From positions 372,001 through 436,000 of the forward strand of contig NZ_CP071870.1 of NCBI RefSeq assembly GCF_017569205.1: DNA of 64,000 nt, given 5' to 3'. The notes under the pieces were generated by a model. That model did no database searches. It was not told where the DNA came from and saw nothing but the letters and a program-made list of their open reading frames with translations. The DNA is from Propioniciclava sp. MC1595. Its GTDB lineage: Bacteria; Actinomycetota; Actinomycetes; Propionibacteriales; Propionibacteriaceae. Below are positions 17,374-25,742 of this stretch, one piece after another. Numbering within the stretch: the first letter of the stretch is position 1; every line of letters begins with the position of its first letter. The translations under genes and the position numbers were made by a program.

Positions 17374-17457
17374 GGAGTCGGGTGGGGGCCGGTCAACGCC
17401 CCTTGTCTGCCCGGGGTGAGCTTGGGTGGCGCGCCGCGACATGCGACGATGCGCAGC

Positions 17458-18044
17458 GTGGATTCGGCCCTCTTCGTGCAGGCACTCGGTGCCTTCTTCG
17501 CCATCATGAACCCGTTCATCGCCCTGCCGATGTTCCTGGCGCTGACCAGCGGTTACGACCACGCACGGCAGCGCCGCACCAGCCTGCGCGTGGTCGTCTA
17601 CAGCGCGGTGTGAGCATCGTGGTCATGGCGAGTGGCTCGGCGATCCTGGGGTTCTTCGGCATCTCGGTGAGCCACTTCCGGGTGGCCGGCGGCATCGTGC
17701 TGATGACCATCGGCCTCGGCATGCTGAACGGTGGCAGCTCGGCCCACGAGGGCACCCCGACCGAGAAGGCCCGCATGCGCACTCGGGCGATGGCCTCGGC
17801 CGGGGGCGAGGCGGGCGTGACGGCGACGGGTCCGGCGTCCGGGCCGGCGCACGACGCCCACCCCGATGCGGCGGCCGACATCTCGTTCTACCCGCTGACG
17901 TTCCCGATGATCCTGGGCCCGGGGTCGATCGCGTCGATCGTCATCTTCACCGGCCAGGCCGACGGGGTGCCCGGCATCGTCGCCGCCATCGCCGTCGCGA
18001 TGGTGATCGCCGGCCTGCAGGAGCTGATCCCGATCCTGCGGTGA
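17458..18044 (+). pseudogene. MarC family membrane protein, frameshifted and probably shortened
   Basis: The first frame (GTG 17458, VDSALFVQALGAFFAIMNPF) is the start of MarC proteins but hits a stop at 17611-17613. The next frame continues exactly where expected with SIVVMASGSAILGFFGISVS, FRVAGGIVLMTIGLGMLNGG and FYPLTFPMILGPGSIASIVI, ending at 18044. A one-base indel near 17605 explains the break. The part after GPGSIAS is also short compared with MarC, going quickly to a tail-like AGLQELIPILR, so a second, in-frame deletion is likely. MarC proteins are six-helix membrane proteins of unclear function. Confidence 0.75.
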
Positions 18045-18128
18045 GCCCCCGGCATCCTCCGATCGGATGACCCCAGGTCGGGGCGGGTGGGGGAGGTTCG
18101 AGGGCGGCCGCCACGGAACCCTTGGGGT

Positions 18129-19034
18129 ATGGCACTCATCACCGTCTCCGGGCTCACCAAGTCGTACGGCACGCACCAGGTCCTCCACGGCATCGACCTC
18201 ACCGTCGACGAGGGCGAGATCGTGGGCGTGCTGGGGCCCAACGGCTCGGGCAAGACCACGGCGGTCGAGTGCATCGGAGGCCTCCGCGCCCGCGACGGCG
18301 GCACGGTCGACATCGCGGGCATGGACCCGGCGACCGACCCCCTCGCCCTCCGCGAGATGCTCGGCATGCAGCTGCAGCAGTGCCGCCTCCCCAACCGGAT
18401 GCGCGTCGGCGAGGCCCTCGACCTCTACTCCGCCTTCTACGCCAACCCCCGCCCGGCCGGCGAGCTGCTCGAGAGCTTCGGCCTCGCCGCCCACGCCGGG
18501 CAGCCCTTCGGCAAGCTGTCGGGCGGCCAGCAGCAGCGCCTCTCGATCGCGCTCGCCCTCATCGGACGCCCCCGCATCGCCTTCCTCGACGAGCTGACCA
18601 CCGGCCTCGACCCGGCCGCCCGCCGCGAGATCTGGGAGTACCTCGGCCTGCTCCGCGACGAGGGCGTCACCATGCTGCTCGTCACCCACTTCATGGAGGA
18701 GGCCGCCTTCCTCTGCGACCGCGTCGTCATCCTCGAGGACGGCCGCATCGTCGCCGCCGGCACCCCCGCCGACATCGCCGCGGGCACCGGCGGCCAGGAG
18801 ACCTCCTTCGCCGCCGACCCGGCCATCGATCTGGACGCCCTCCGTCGCCTCCCCGGTGTGACGTCGGTGAGTGTCGACCGCGGACGCGTCAGCGTCCAGG
18901 GCGACGCCGACTCCCCGCAGGTGGTCCTCGCGGCGCTCGCCGGCAGCGGGATCGTCGCCCGCCAGCTGCGCGTCACCACCCCCTCGCTCGACGACGCCTA
19001 CCTCTCGCTCACCCAGGAAGGGTCCCTCCGATGA
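18129..19034 (+). CDS. ABC exporter ATP-binding protein
   Basis: 301 residues. Walker A is GPNGSGKTT (about 37-45), the signature LSGGQQQR, Walker B IAFLDE followed by LTTGLD, and the His-loop VTHFMEE. The C-terminal extension of about 80 residues is typical of ABC-2-type drug or antibiotic exporters (DrrA/CcmA-like). It should power export with the permease encoded next, whose ATG overlaps its stop by 4 bp. A two-component system follows, so this is a four-gene stress-response or self-protection operon. The substrate is unknown. Confidence 0.93.
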   Translation: MALITVSGLTKSYGTHQVLHGIDLTVDEGEIVGVLGPNGSGKTTAVECIGGLRARDGGTVDIAGMDPATDPLALREMLGMQLQQCRLPNRMRVGEALDLYSAFYANPRPAGELLESFGLAAHAGQPFGKLSGGQQQRLSIALALIGRPRIAFLDELTTGLDPAARREIWEYLGLLRDEGVTMLLVTHFMEEAAFLCDRVVILEDGRIVAAGTPADIAAGTGGQETSFAADPAIDLDALRRLPGVTSVSVDRGRVSVQGDADSPQVVLAALAGSGIVARQLRVTTPSLDDAYLSLTQEGSLR

Positions 19035-19831
19035 CCGCCGCCACCGCCCCCGCCACCCGCAGCCTCGCCACCACCACCCCCACGGACCGGTTCACCCGCG
19101 CGTTCGCCGCGCACCTCCGCAGCGAGACCCGCCTGATCCTCCGGGAGGCGGCCGCGCTCATCTTCGGGGCCGTCCTCCCGCTGGCGGCGATCATCGTGAT
19201 GTCGGCGATCCCGGCCGCGCGCGAGCCGCTGGCCGACTTCGGCGGGCTCTCGGTCGTGCGCACCTACCAGCCCACGATCCTGCTGTTCGCCACCTCGGTG
19301 CTGGGGCTCACCATCGTTCCCGCGATCCTGGGCGGCTACCGGCAGGGGGGCATCCTGCGCCGGCTGCGCACGACGCCGGCCTCGCCGGCCACGCTGCTCG
19401 CGGCGCTGTTCGTGGTCGTCGCCGCCGTCGGTCTGGTCGTGGCCGCCCTCATCGTGGCGGTCCCGGCCATCGCGGGCGCCGGGCTCCCCGAGCACCTCGG
19501 CTGGTTCGCGCTCGCGGCGGTCCTCAGCCTGGTGGCCTTCCTCGCCCTCGGAACCCTGCTCGCCGCGGTCGTCCCGTCGCCGCAGGTCGCGGCCGGGCTC
19601 GGCAACGTCGTCGCCGCCCTGATGTGGTTCTCCGCCGGCCTGTGGCTGCCGCGCGTGTTCTTCCCCGACTGGCTGGTGACCCTCACCGACCTGACCCCGG
19701 GCGGCGCCGCGACGCAGGCGATGATCGACGCCGCGGTCGGCGTCCAGCCCTCGTGGCAGCCCTTCGTGGTGCTCGTCGTCTGGACCGCCGCGGCCGCCCT
19801 CGTCGCCGTCCGCACCTTCCGCTGGGAGTGA
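19031..19831 (+). CDS. ABC-2 type exporter permease
   Basis: 266 residues with six hydrophobic segments and the ABC-2 pattern: an N-terminal cytoplasmic stretch, a first helix (AALIFGAVLPLAAIIVMSAI), GGYRQGGILRRLRTTPASP between helices 2 and 3 (the coupling loop typical of DrrB-like permeases), and a final helix before FRWE. It forms the membrane part of the exporter with the upstream ATPase (4-bp ATGA overlap, so translationally coupled). Confidence 0.9.
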   Translation: MTAATAPATRSLATTTPTDRFTRAFAAHLRSETRLILREAAALIFGAVLPLAAIIVMSAIPAAREPLADFGGLSVVRTYQPTILLFATSVLGLTIVPAILGGYRQGGILRRLRTTPASPATLLAALFVVVAAVGLVVAALIVAVPAIAGAGLPEHLGWFALAAVLSLVAFLALGTLLAAVVPSPQVAAGLGNVVAALMWFSAGLWLPRVFFPDWLVTLTDLTPGGAATQAMIDAAVGVQPSWQPFVVLVVWTAAAALVAVRTFRWE

Positions 19832-19841
19832 GTCGGGCAGG

Positions 19842-21080
19842 ATGAGCACCATGACCACCCGCCGCGAGGAGCTCCCGCTCGGAGTCCCGCTCGGCCTGCT
19901 CGGGGCCAGCCTGGTCGCAGCGGTCGTGATGGCGCTGGCGGGCGTCCCGGTCGTGCGGGTGGCCGACCTGCCCTGGTTGGTCGCCCTCGCCGTCGCGCTG
20001 GCGGTCGTCCGGGTCGCGGCCCACCGGCCCGGCACCTCCGAGGGCCGGCGCGTGTTCCTCTTCTGGATCAACCTCGGCCTGGCCCTCGCCGCCGTCTGGC
20101 TGTCGCCCGCGTTCGGCCTCTACCTCTTCATCGGCTACTTCGAGTCGGCGGGCTTCCGGTCGGTGCCGCAGCGCCTCGCGGGCATGGTCGGCGTCGCGCT
20201 GGTCATCGCGGTCGCCCAGGTCGGCGGGCCGCGTTCCGTGCTCTTCATCCCGCTCGTCTACGCCGCGTTCGTGGCCGTGAACCTCGCGATCACCGGGCTC
20301 ATGTTCGTGCTCAACCGCCGCCGCGAGGGGCTCTACGTCGAGCTTGCCCGCACCAACGACGAGCTGCGCGCCGAGCAGCAGCGCTCGGCCACACTGCGCG
20401 ACCAGCTCGTCGCCCAGGCCCACGAGGCCGGCATCGCCGAGGAGCGCGCCCGCCTCTCCCGCGAGATCCACGACACCGTCGCGCAGGACCTCGTCGCCAT
20501 CATCGCCCAGCTCGACGCGGCGTCCGCGGCCGTCGACCCGGCCGAGCGCGACCGTCGCCTCTCCATCGTGGACGCCGCCGCCCGCGAGGCCCTCGACGAG
20601 GCCCGCCGGGCTGTGCGCGCCCTCGCGTCGCCGCGCCTCGACGACGCCGACCTGCCGCTCGCCCTCGACGACCTGCTCGGCCAGTGGCGCGCCGCCACCG
20701 GGTTGGACGGCGAGCTCACCGTGGCGGGCACGGCCACCGCGACCGGCCACGACGACGTGCTGCTGCGCGTCGCCCAGGAGGGGCTGGCCAACGTCTCCAA
20801 GCACTCCCGCGCGCGCCGGGCCGACGTGGTGCTGCGCTACGAGGGCAGCGAGGCCAGCCTCGCGATCGCCGACGACGGACTGGGCTTCGACCCCGACCAG
20901 CCCCACCAGGGGTTCGGCCTGCGCGGCATGCGCGACCGCCTGGCGGCGGTGGGTGGACGCCTCGAGGTCGCGTCCACGCCCGACGGCACCCATCTGGTCG
21001 CCCACGTGCCCCTGGGTGGGGATGCCACGCCAGGCGAGGCCCCCGCAGAGCAGCCCGCCCCGACCGAGGAGGACCGATGA
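19842..21080 (+). CDS. Sensor histidine kinase, NarL/DesK type
   Basis: 412 residues. The N-terminal half contains about five membrane helices with little between them, as in intramembrane-sensing kinases. A coiled region follows, then the HisKA_3 phospho-acceptor motif SREIHDTVAQDL and a HATPase domain with ADDGLGFD and GFGLRGMRDRL. It should sense membrane or antibiotic stress and phosphorylate the response regulator whose ATG overlaps its stop by 4 bp. The neighbouring exporter is its likely target. An alternative start is the ATG at 19851. Confidence 0.92.
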   Translation: MSTMTTRREELPLGVPLGLLGASLVAAVVMALAGVPVVRVADLPWLVALAVALAVVRVAAHRPGTSEGRRVFLFWINLGLALAAVWLSPAFGLYLFIGYFESAGFRSVPQRLAGMVGVALVIAVAQVGGPRSVLFIPLVYAAFVAVNLAITGLMFVLNRRREGLYVELARTNDELRAEQQRSATLRDQLVAQAHEAGIAEERARLSREIHDTVAQDLVAIIAQLDAASAAVDPAERDRRLSIVDAAAREALDEARRAVRALASPRLDDADLPLALDDLLGQWRAATGLDGELTVAGTATATGHDDVLLRVAQEGLANVSKHSRARRADVVLRYEGSEASLAIADDGLGFDPDQPHQGFGLRGMRDRLAAVGGRLEVASTPDGTHLVAHVPLGGDATPGEAPAEQPAPTEEDR

Positions 21081-21691
21081 TCACCGTCGTCATCGCCGAC
21101 GACCACCCCCTGGTGCGGGACGGGATCGTCGCGATCCTCGCCCGCGAGCCCGACCTGGAGGTGCTGGCCCAGGCGGGGTCTGGGCCCGAGGCCGTGGCGA
21201 TGGTCGCGCACCACGACCCCGACGTCGTGCTCATGGACCTCCGCATGCCCGGCGGTGACGGCGTCGACGCGATCCGCACGCTGCGCGGTCAGCGGTCCGA
21301 CCGGCCGCGCATCCTCGTGCTGACCACCTACGACACCGACCGCGACATTCGCGCCGCGCTGGCCGCCGGGGCCGACGGCTACCTGCTCAAGGACACCCCG
21401 CGCGCCGACCTGATCCGCGCCGTCCGCGACCTGGCCGCAGGGCGACCGGTGCTCGCGGCGTCCGCGCTCGCCGCCCTGGCCGGGCGCGGGGCCGGGCCCG
21501 TCGCGCTCACCGCCCGCGAGGCCGACGTGGTGCGCGAACTGGCCGCCGGCGGCACCAACCGCGAGGCCGCCGCGCGGCTGCACGTGAGCGAGACCACGTT
21601 CAAGACCCACCTGTCGCGGGTGTACGAGAAGCTCGGGGTCTCCGACCGGGCGGCGGCCGTGCGGGTCGCCTATGAGCGCGGCCTGATCTGA
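21077..21691 (+). CDS. Response regulator, NarL/FixJ family
   Basis: 204 residues. The receiver domain has the acidic pocket IADDHPLVRDG, phospho-acceptor Asp54 in VLMDLRMPGG, and the switch Lys in LLKDTPRADL. The C-terminal LuxR-type helix-turn-helix is LTAREADVVRELAAGGTNRE with HVSETTFKTHLSRVYEKLGV. It is the partner of the kinase immediately upstream and most probably controls the ABC exporter genes of the same operon. Confidence 0.94.
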   Translation: MITVVIADDHPLVRDGIVAILAREPDLEVLAQAGSGPEAVAMVAHHDPDVVLMDLRMPGGDGVDAIRTLRGQRSDRPRILVLTTYDTDRDIRAALAAGADGYLLKDTPRADLIRAVRDLAAGRPVLAASALAALAGRGAGPVALTAREADVVRELAAGGTNREAAARLHVSETTFKTHLSRVYEKLGVSDRAAAVRVAYERGLI

Positions 21692-21738
21692 GGGGCGGGC
21701 GGGCGTAGGGTGGCTGGGTCCCACCCCCGAGGGAGAGC

Positions 21739-22917
21739 ATGTCCACCTGGATCGCACAGGGCCAGCTCGCGCTGGTCAACGCCCTGATCGTCTTCGTCGT
21801 CACGTTCGTGCCGGTGGTCGCCTGGCAGTACCGGCGCTACGGACGCCCCAACGCCGCGCGCCTGTTGGGCGCGTTCGGGCTGGCGTCGTACACGACGGCG
21901 CTGCTGACCTACACGTGGCTGCCGCTGCCCGACCGCGACACCCTCGACTGCACGCGGGCGCCGATCCCGCAGGCGGTGCCGGGCGCGTTCGTCGGCGACA
22001 TCGCCCGCGCTCTTGACCGGTTCGGGTTGCCCGACGCGCTGTGGTCGTTCACCGTGCTGCAGGTCGTGCTGAACGTGGTGCTGTTCGTGCCGTGGGGCGT
22101 GGTCGTGCGGCAGTTCCTGCACCGGGGGTTGCTGGTGGCGACGCTGAGTGGGTTCGGGGCGTCCGTGTTCATCGAGACCGCCCAGCTGACCGGGCTGTTC
22201 GGCATCTACCCGTGCGCCTACCGCACTTTTGACGTCGATGACGTGCTCACCAACACCCTCGGCGCCCTGATCGGTGCGCTGATCGCGCCGTTGCTGCTCG
22301 CCTGGATGCCCCACGCCCGCGACCTCGCCGTGCAGCGCCACGTGCCGCGGCCGGTGACGATGGTCCGGCGGTGGCTGGGCATGCTGGCCGACGCGTTCGC
22401 GTTCACGGTGCTGTCGGCGGTGCTGTCGATCCTCACGCTGGTGGGGGCGCTGGTGCTCGGCGTCGACACCAGCGGTGGCATCGCGTCGCTGGGCTGGGTG
22501 GGCTTCGCGATCACTGTCGGCATCCCGTGGATCGTCTGCTTCGTCGTGCCGCCCTGGGGTGGTTACGCGGCGTCGGGTGGCCAGTACATGGTGTGGCTGA
22601 CGCCGATGTGGCGCGATTCAGCGGGTGAGCTGACCCACGGGACGCTGGTGCAACGGCTGGTGCGGGCCCACGTCGTGCCCGGCCCGATGCTGCTCACCTT
22701 GGTGCTCGACTGGTGGCTGAAGCTCGACCCGTGGGCCAGCCTGCCGTGGCTCGTGATCGCCGCGACGGCGGTCGTGATGGTGCCCTTCACGCGCACGTTC
22801 CGGTCGCTGAGCGGCGTCGTCACCGGCTGCGAGGTGGTCGACATCCGCACGGTCGACGACATCCCGGACGAGGTGATCCCGCCCGTTCTACCGACCCGAG
22901 ATCACCCGGTGATCTGA
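21739..22917 (+). CDS. VanZ family membrane protein
   Basis: 392 residues with about nine hydrophobic segments. The N-terminal 200 residues match VanZ: TYTWLPLPDRDTLDC, LNVVLFVPWGVVVRQ, GFGASVFIETAQLTGLFGIY and FDVDDVLTNTLGALIG. The C-terminal part has an RDD-like membrane pattern (ADAFAFTVLSAVLS, later PMWRDSAGE). VanZ of Tn1546 confers low-level teicoplanin resistance; the role of chromosomal homologues is unknown. TAGGGT at about 21705 and GAGGGAGAGC before the ATG indicate a normal leadered transcript separate from the upstream operon. Confidence 0.85.
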   Translation: MSTWIAQGQLALVNALIVFVVTFVPVVAWQYRRYGRPNAARLLGAFGLASYTTALLTYTWLPLPDRDTLDCTRAPIPQAVPGAFVGDIARALDRFGLPDALWSFTVLQVVLNVVLFVPWGVVVRQFLHRGLLVATLSGFGASVFIETAQLTGLFGIYPCAYRTFDVDDVLTNTLGALIGALIAPLLLAWMPHARDLAVQRHVPRPVTMVRRWLGMLADAFAFTVLSAVLSILTLVGALVLGVDTSGGIASLGWVGFAITVGIPWIVCFVVPPWGGYAASGGQYMVWLTPMWRDSAGELTHGTLVQRLVRAHVVPGPMLLTLVLDWWLKLDPWASLPWLVIAATAVVMVPFTRTFRSLSGVVTGCEVVDIRTVDDIPDEVIPPVLPTRDHPVI

Positions 22918-22955
22918 GCCCCGCAGCAGGTCGTTCGCCGCGGGCCTTCCCGGTG

Positions 22956-24392
22956 CTACTCGAGGAGGACCGCCTGGGCGTCGCTCCCGGTGGCACACGG
23001 CGTCCGCGCGGGCCGCAGTGGTGTCTGGTCGACCGGCGGTCTGGACCGGGGTGGCGTGAACACGGGTTGGCCTTCGTCGTCGATCCGAACGGTCCAGCGG
23101 GTGGGTGGAGCCCCGCGGTCGAAGAAGCGGAGCGGCTCGACCGTGCCGTGGTGGTGCGGGCACAGGAGCACCAGGTTCCCCAGTGCCGTATCGCCGCCCG
23201 CCCACCACGGAGTGATGTGGTGTGCCTCGCAGGCGTGCGCCTGGACGCGGCAGCCCGGGAACGCGCAGCCCTGGTCGCGAACCTCCAGTGCGCGCCGGAT
23301 GCCCGGTGTGACGAGCCGCTGCTCGCGCCCGACGTCGAGCGGCACGCTGGCGGAACCCAGGATCACGGGCAGGACGTTCGCGTCGCAGGCGAGTCGGCGC
23401 AGTTCACCGGCGGTCAGCTGCTCACCGCCCGCGAGCACGCCGGCTTGCTCGGCGCGCTCGAGAAGGTCGTCGTAGGAGAGGGTGACCACCACGGTCGGCC
23501 TCATCGAGGTCGCGCGCCCGGCGGTCGACGGCTGTGTCGCGGACGCGTCGGCAGTCCTAGGGAACTGCCCCTCAGTCGGCCTCCGCGCGGAGCCCACCTG
23601 AGGCCGCGCCGCGACCAGCGCGACCAACCCGTCGGCGGTGCGCTGTTCGGAGGTCCTCAGACCGGCCTCGTCGTGGCGATCCCCGGCGTGTTCCAAGGCG
23701 CGCCGGTTGGAGACGGAGTGCGCCTCCACGAGTCGCTTGAAGGCCTCGCCCTCGAGCGTCGGCAGTTGCCCGCGGAACCGGAGGCTGCCGTCCCCGTCGG
23801 GACTGAAGACCAGCGACCGAGCGGCCCAGGCGCGCTTGCGTTGGGCGTCCAGGCGGGAGAGTTCGTCCTCCACCGCGTCCACCTCCGGGGCGACGGCTTC
23901 GAGGACGCGCCGGGTCTGCCGGGCGAGATCCTTCGCGTCGACGAGGTGGGCCTTGCCGAGCAGGATGTCCTCCGCCTGCTCGCGCTGCTCGTGACTGAGC
24001 GTGGCCGGCAGCTCGCCCAGGACCTTGTCGATGGCCCGGGCCTGGGCGACGGAGACATCGCCCGCCAGCGTCGCCTCGGCCACCTTCGGGTGCGCGGTGA
24101 TGTCCTTGCCGGCGTACACCCACGATGAGGCCTCTCCGGCGGTCACCTTGGCCGAGACAGCGAGCAGGGACTTGATGCTCGTCCCGCGTGCCGCCTCCGC
24201 GGATCGCGCCCGGTCGGCCTCGGCCACGAGCACGGCACGCAGGGCCTCCACCTGGCGCCCGAGCGCGACCACCTCCGTGACGAGCGCAAGGCGGGCCTCG
24301 GCGTCCAGACGCTTGCGACCCATGTGGTCGACTGAGCTCAGCAGCGAGCGCGCGCCGGCCAGAGCGGTGGCGGTGGGGGTGCGCTCGTCCAT
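22956..24392 (-). CDS. DUF222/HNH endonuclease (13E12-repeat type)
   Basis: 478 residues. The N-terminal DUF222 domain (about 30-330) is helical and rich in Ala/Glu/Arg. The C-terminal HNH nuclease domain contains RALEVRDQGCAFPGCRV, CEAHHITPWWAGGDTALGN and LVLLCPHHH, with the Cys pairs and His residues of the zinc-bound fold. This family is abundant and multi-copy in actinobacteria, often tied to mobile elements; its biological role is unclear. TAGCGT lies 6 nt before the ATG, so a leaderless mRNA is likely. Confidence 0.92.
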   Translation of the reverse strand: MDERTPTATALAGARSLLSSVDHMGRKRLDAEARLALVTEVVALGRQVEALRAVLVAEADRARSAEAARGTSIKSLLAVSAKVTAGEASSWVYAGKDITAHPKVAEATLAGDVSVAQARAIDKVLGELPATLSHEQREQAEDILLGKAHLVDAKDLARQTRRVLEAVAPEVDAVEDELSRLDAQRKRAWAARSLVFSPDGDGSLRFRGQLPTLEGEAFKRLVEAHSVSNRRALEHAGDRHDEAGLRTSEQRTADGLVALVAARPQVGSARRPTEGQFPRTADASATQPSTAGRATSMRPTVVVTLSYDDLLERAEQAGVLAGGEQLTAGELRRLACDANVLPVILGSASVPLDVGREQRLVTPGIRRALEVRDQGCAFPGCRVQAHACEAHHITPWWAGGDTALGNLVLLCPHHHGTVEPLRFFDRGAPPTRWTVRIDDEGQPVFTPPRSRPPVDQTPLRPARTPCATGSDAQAVLLE

Positions 24393-24398
24393 GGCTCC

Positions 24399-24404
24399 AC
24401 GCTA
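24399..24404 (-). promoter_or_regulatory. -10 box of the HNH endonuclease gene
   Basis: TAGCGT on the minus strand, 6 nt before the ATG at 24392. Confidence 0.4.
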
Positions 24405-24519
24405 CGGAACCGAGCGCCTGAATAGAACGCCTGACGGGAAATGTGGAGAACTCGGTCAACTTGTCCACATCTGCCCGCGCCCCTTGACAGCCCAGCGAAG
24501 CAACCCACCTCAGGGCCCA

Positions 24520-25166
24520 TCAGCGCAGCACGATCTCCTGGCGGTTGAGCTTCACCGCGTGCCCGGTGGCAGTGTTGGTGCAGGTCACGCCCGACTCGGC
24601 GCTGCTGCACATGAAGTCGCCCAGGCGCAGGGCGTTGCCTGGGAACGCCGCCGGGTCGCTCGCGCACGAGTACACCGGAACGCCGTCGGCGAGGTCCACC
24701 TCGGTGGCCGGGCCGGGGCCGTCGACGCAGTCGACCTCGGGGACCGTGCCGGTGAACTCCATGGGGATCGCGCACGTGACCCCGTCGGGCCGCATCGCGC
24801 AGGCGAGCCGCGTCGAGGGGACGCAAAATCGACACTGGGTGTGGCCCAACGCGCGACGTCGAGCGTGGCGGAGGGCTCCGGGGTGGGATCCGATGGAGCG
24901 AAACCGTCACTTGTCGTCGGTGCCGGGCTCGGCGAGGCGACCACGCTCGGCGCGGGCTCGGCCACGGGCGGCACCGCACCCGGCCGGAACACCAGGCCGC
25001 CCACCACGGCCACGACCGCGACCAGTCCCAGGGCCGACGTGGTCAGCACCCGGCGCCGGATCGTCCGGTGCCCGGAGGCGACGACGGGGTCGACGTCGAC
25101 CACGAGAGCATTGCGCAAGCCGCTGGCCTGGAGGTCGCGGCGGAGCAGGTCCTCGAAGCCGTTCAT
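24520..25166 (-). pseudogene. Membrane-anchored anti-sigma-like protein, frameshifted near 24826
   Basis: The ATG at 25166 starts MNGFEDLLRRDLQASGLRNA, a short cytoplasmic part, then one membrane helix (VLTTSALGLVAVVAVVGGLV) and a Pro/Ser/Thr linker. The frame breaks at a TTTT run (24824-24828). The natural continuation is STRLACAMRPDGVTCAIP up to GVTCTNTATGHAVKL and the stop at 24520, a small extracellular domain with paired cysteines. The start overlaps the sigma factor stop by 4 bp, so it was probably co-translated with it. The indel sits in a homopolymer, so sequencing error is possible. A sister copy of its last 33 residues is at 25582-25683. Confidence 0.7.
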
Positions 25167-25580
25167 GACAGGAGTCCTTCCTCGGCGTAGCGGGCGCGGA
25201 GCGAGGCCAGCCCGCGGGCGGCGTTCGACTTCACGGTGCCCAGCGACAGGCCCAACTGGTCGGCGACCTCACGCTCGGAGAGGTCGGCGTAGTAACGCAG
25301 CACCACGACCCGGCGCTGCTGCGGGGGCAGGGTGGCGAGCATGCAGCCGACGCGGTCGTGCTCCTCGACCTGCTCGAAGCCGGACGCCGACACGGGTGCG
25401 TGCGCCTCGACCGCCTCGTCCGAGACCACCTCGCCGTGCCGCTTGCGCCAGGCGTCGACGCTCGCGTTGACGAGGATCCGGCGCGCGTAGGCGGGGGCGT
25501 CGTCGTGCCGCACGCGCGACCATGCGAGGTACGTCTTCAGCAGCGCGGTCTGGACCAGGTCGTGGGCCTGCTCGCGGTCG
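25163..25580 (-). pseudogene. SigE-family ECF sigma factor, 5' end lost
   Basis: About 138 residues remain. Part of region 2 is present (AHDLVQTALLKTYLAW, then DAPAYARRILVNASVDAWRK). Region 4 is complete (LPPQQRRVVVLRYYADLSER, GLSLGTVKSNAARGLASLR). The roughly 30 N-terminal residues expected for the SigE family are missing, because at about 25580 the sequence changes to the tail of a different gene on the plus strand. An internal ATG-like start gives a 116-residue ORF (from 25513) lacking most of region 2, which would not bind core RNA polymerase normally. It is followed by its anti-sigma-like partner. Confidence 0.75.
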
Positions 25581-25581
25581 G

Positions 25582-25683
25582 GGTGACTTCCAGTGCGTGA
25601 ACTGGGAGGACACCGTCGAGTGCACCAACACCGCGACCGGGCACGGCATGCACCTGTCCCCGCGGGCCATCATCACCCGTTGA
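25582..25683 (+). pseudogene. C-terminal stump of a paralogue of the 24.5-kb anti-sigma-like protein
   Basis: The plus strand reads GDFQCVNWEDTVECTNTATG followed by HGMHLSPRAIITR and a stop at 25681-25683. This is clearly related to the end of the minus-strand protein at 24520 (GDFMCSSAESGVTCTNTATG, then HAVKLNRQEIVLR). Nothing upstream belongs to it: its 5' part is missing and is replaced by the truncated sigma gene on the other strand. Confidence 0.7.
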
Positions 25684-25742
25684 CCCCTGCCCACCTCCAC
25701 GATCGGACGCCGGCGGCCCAGGCTGCCGGCGTCCGGCCGCGT

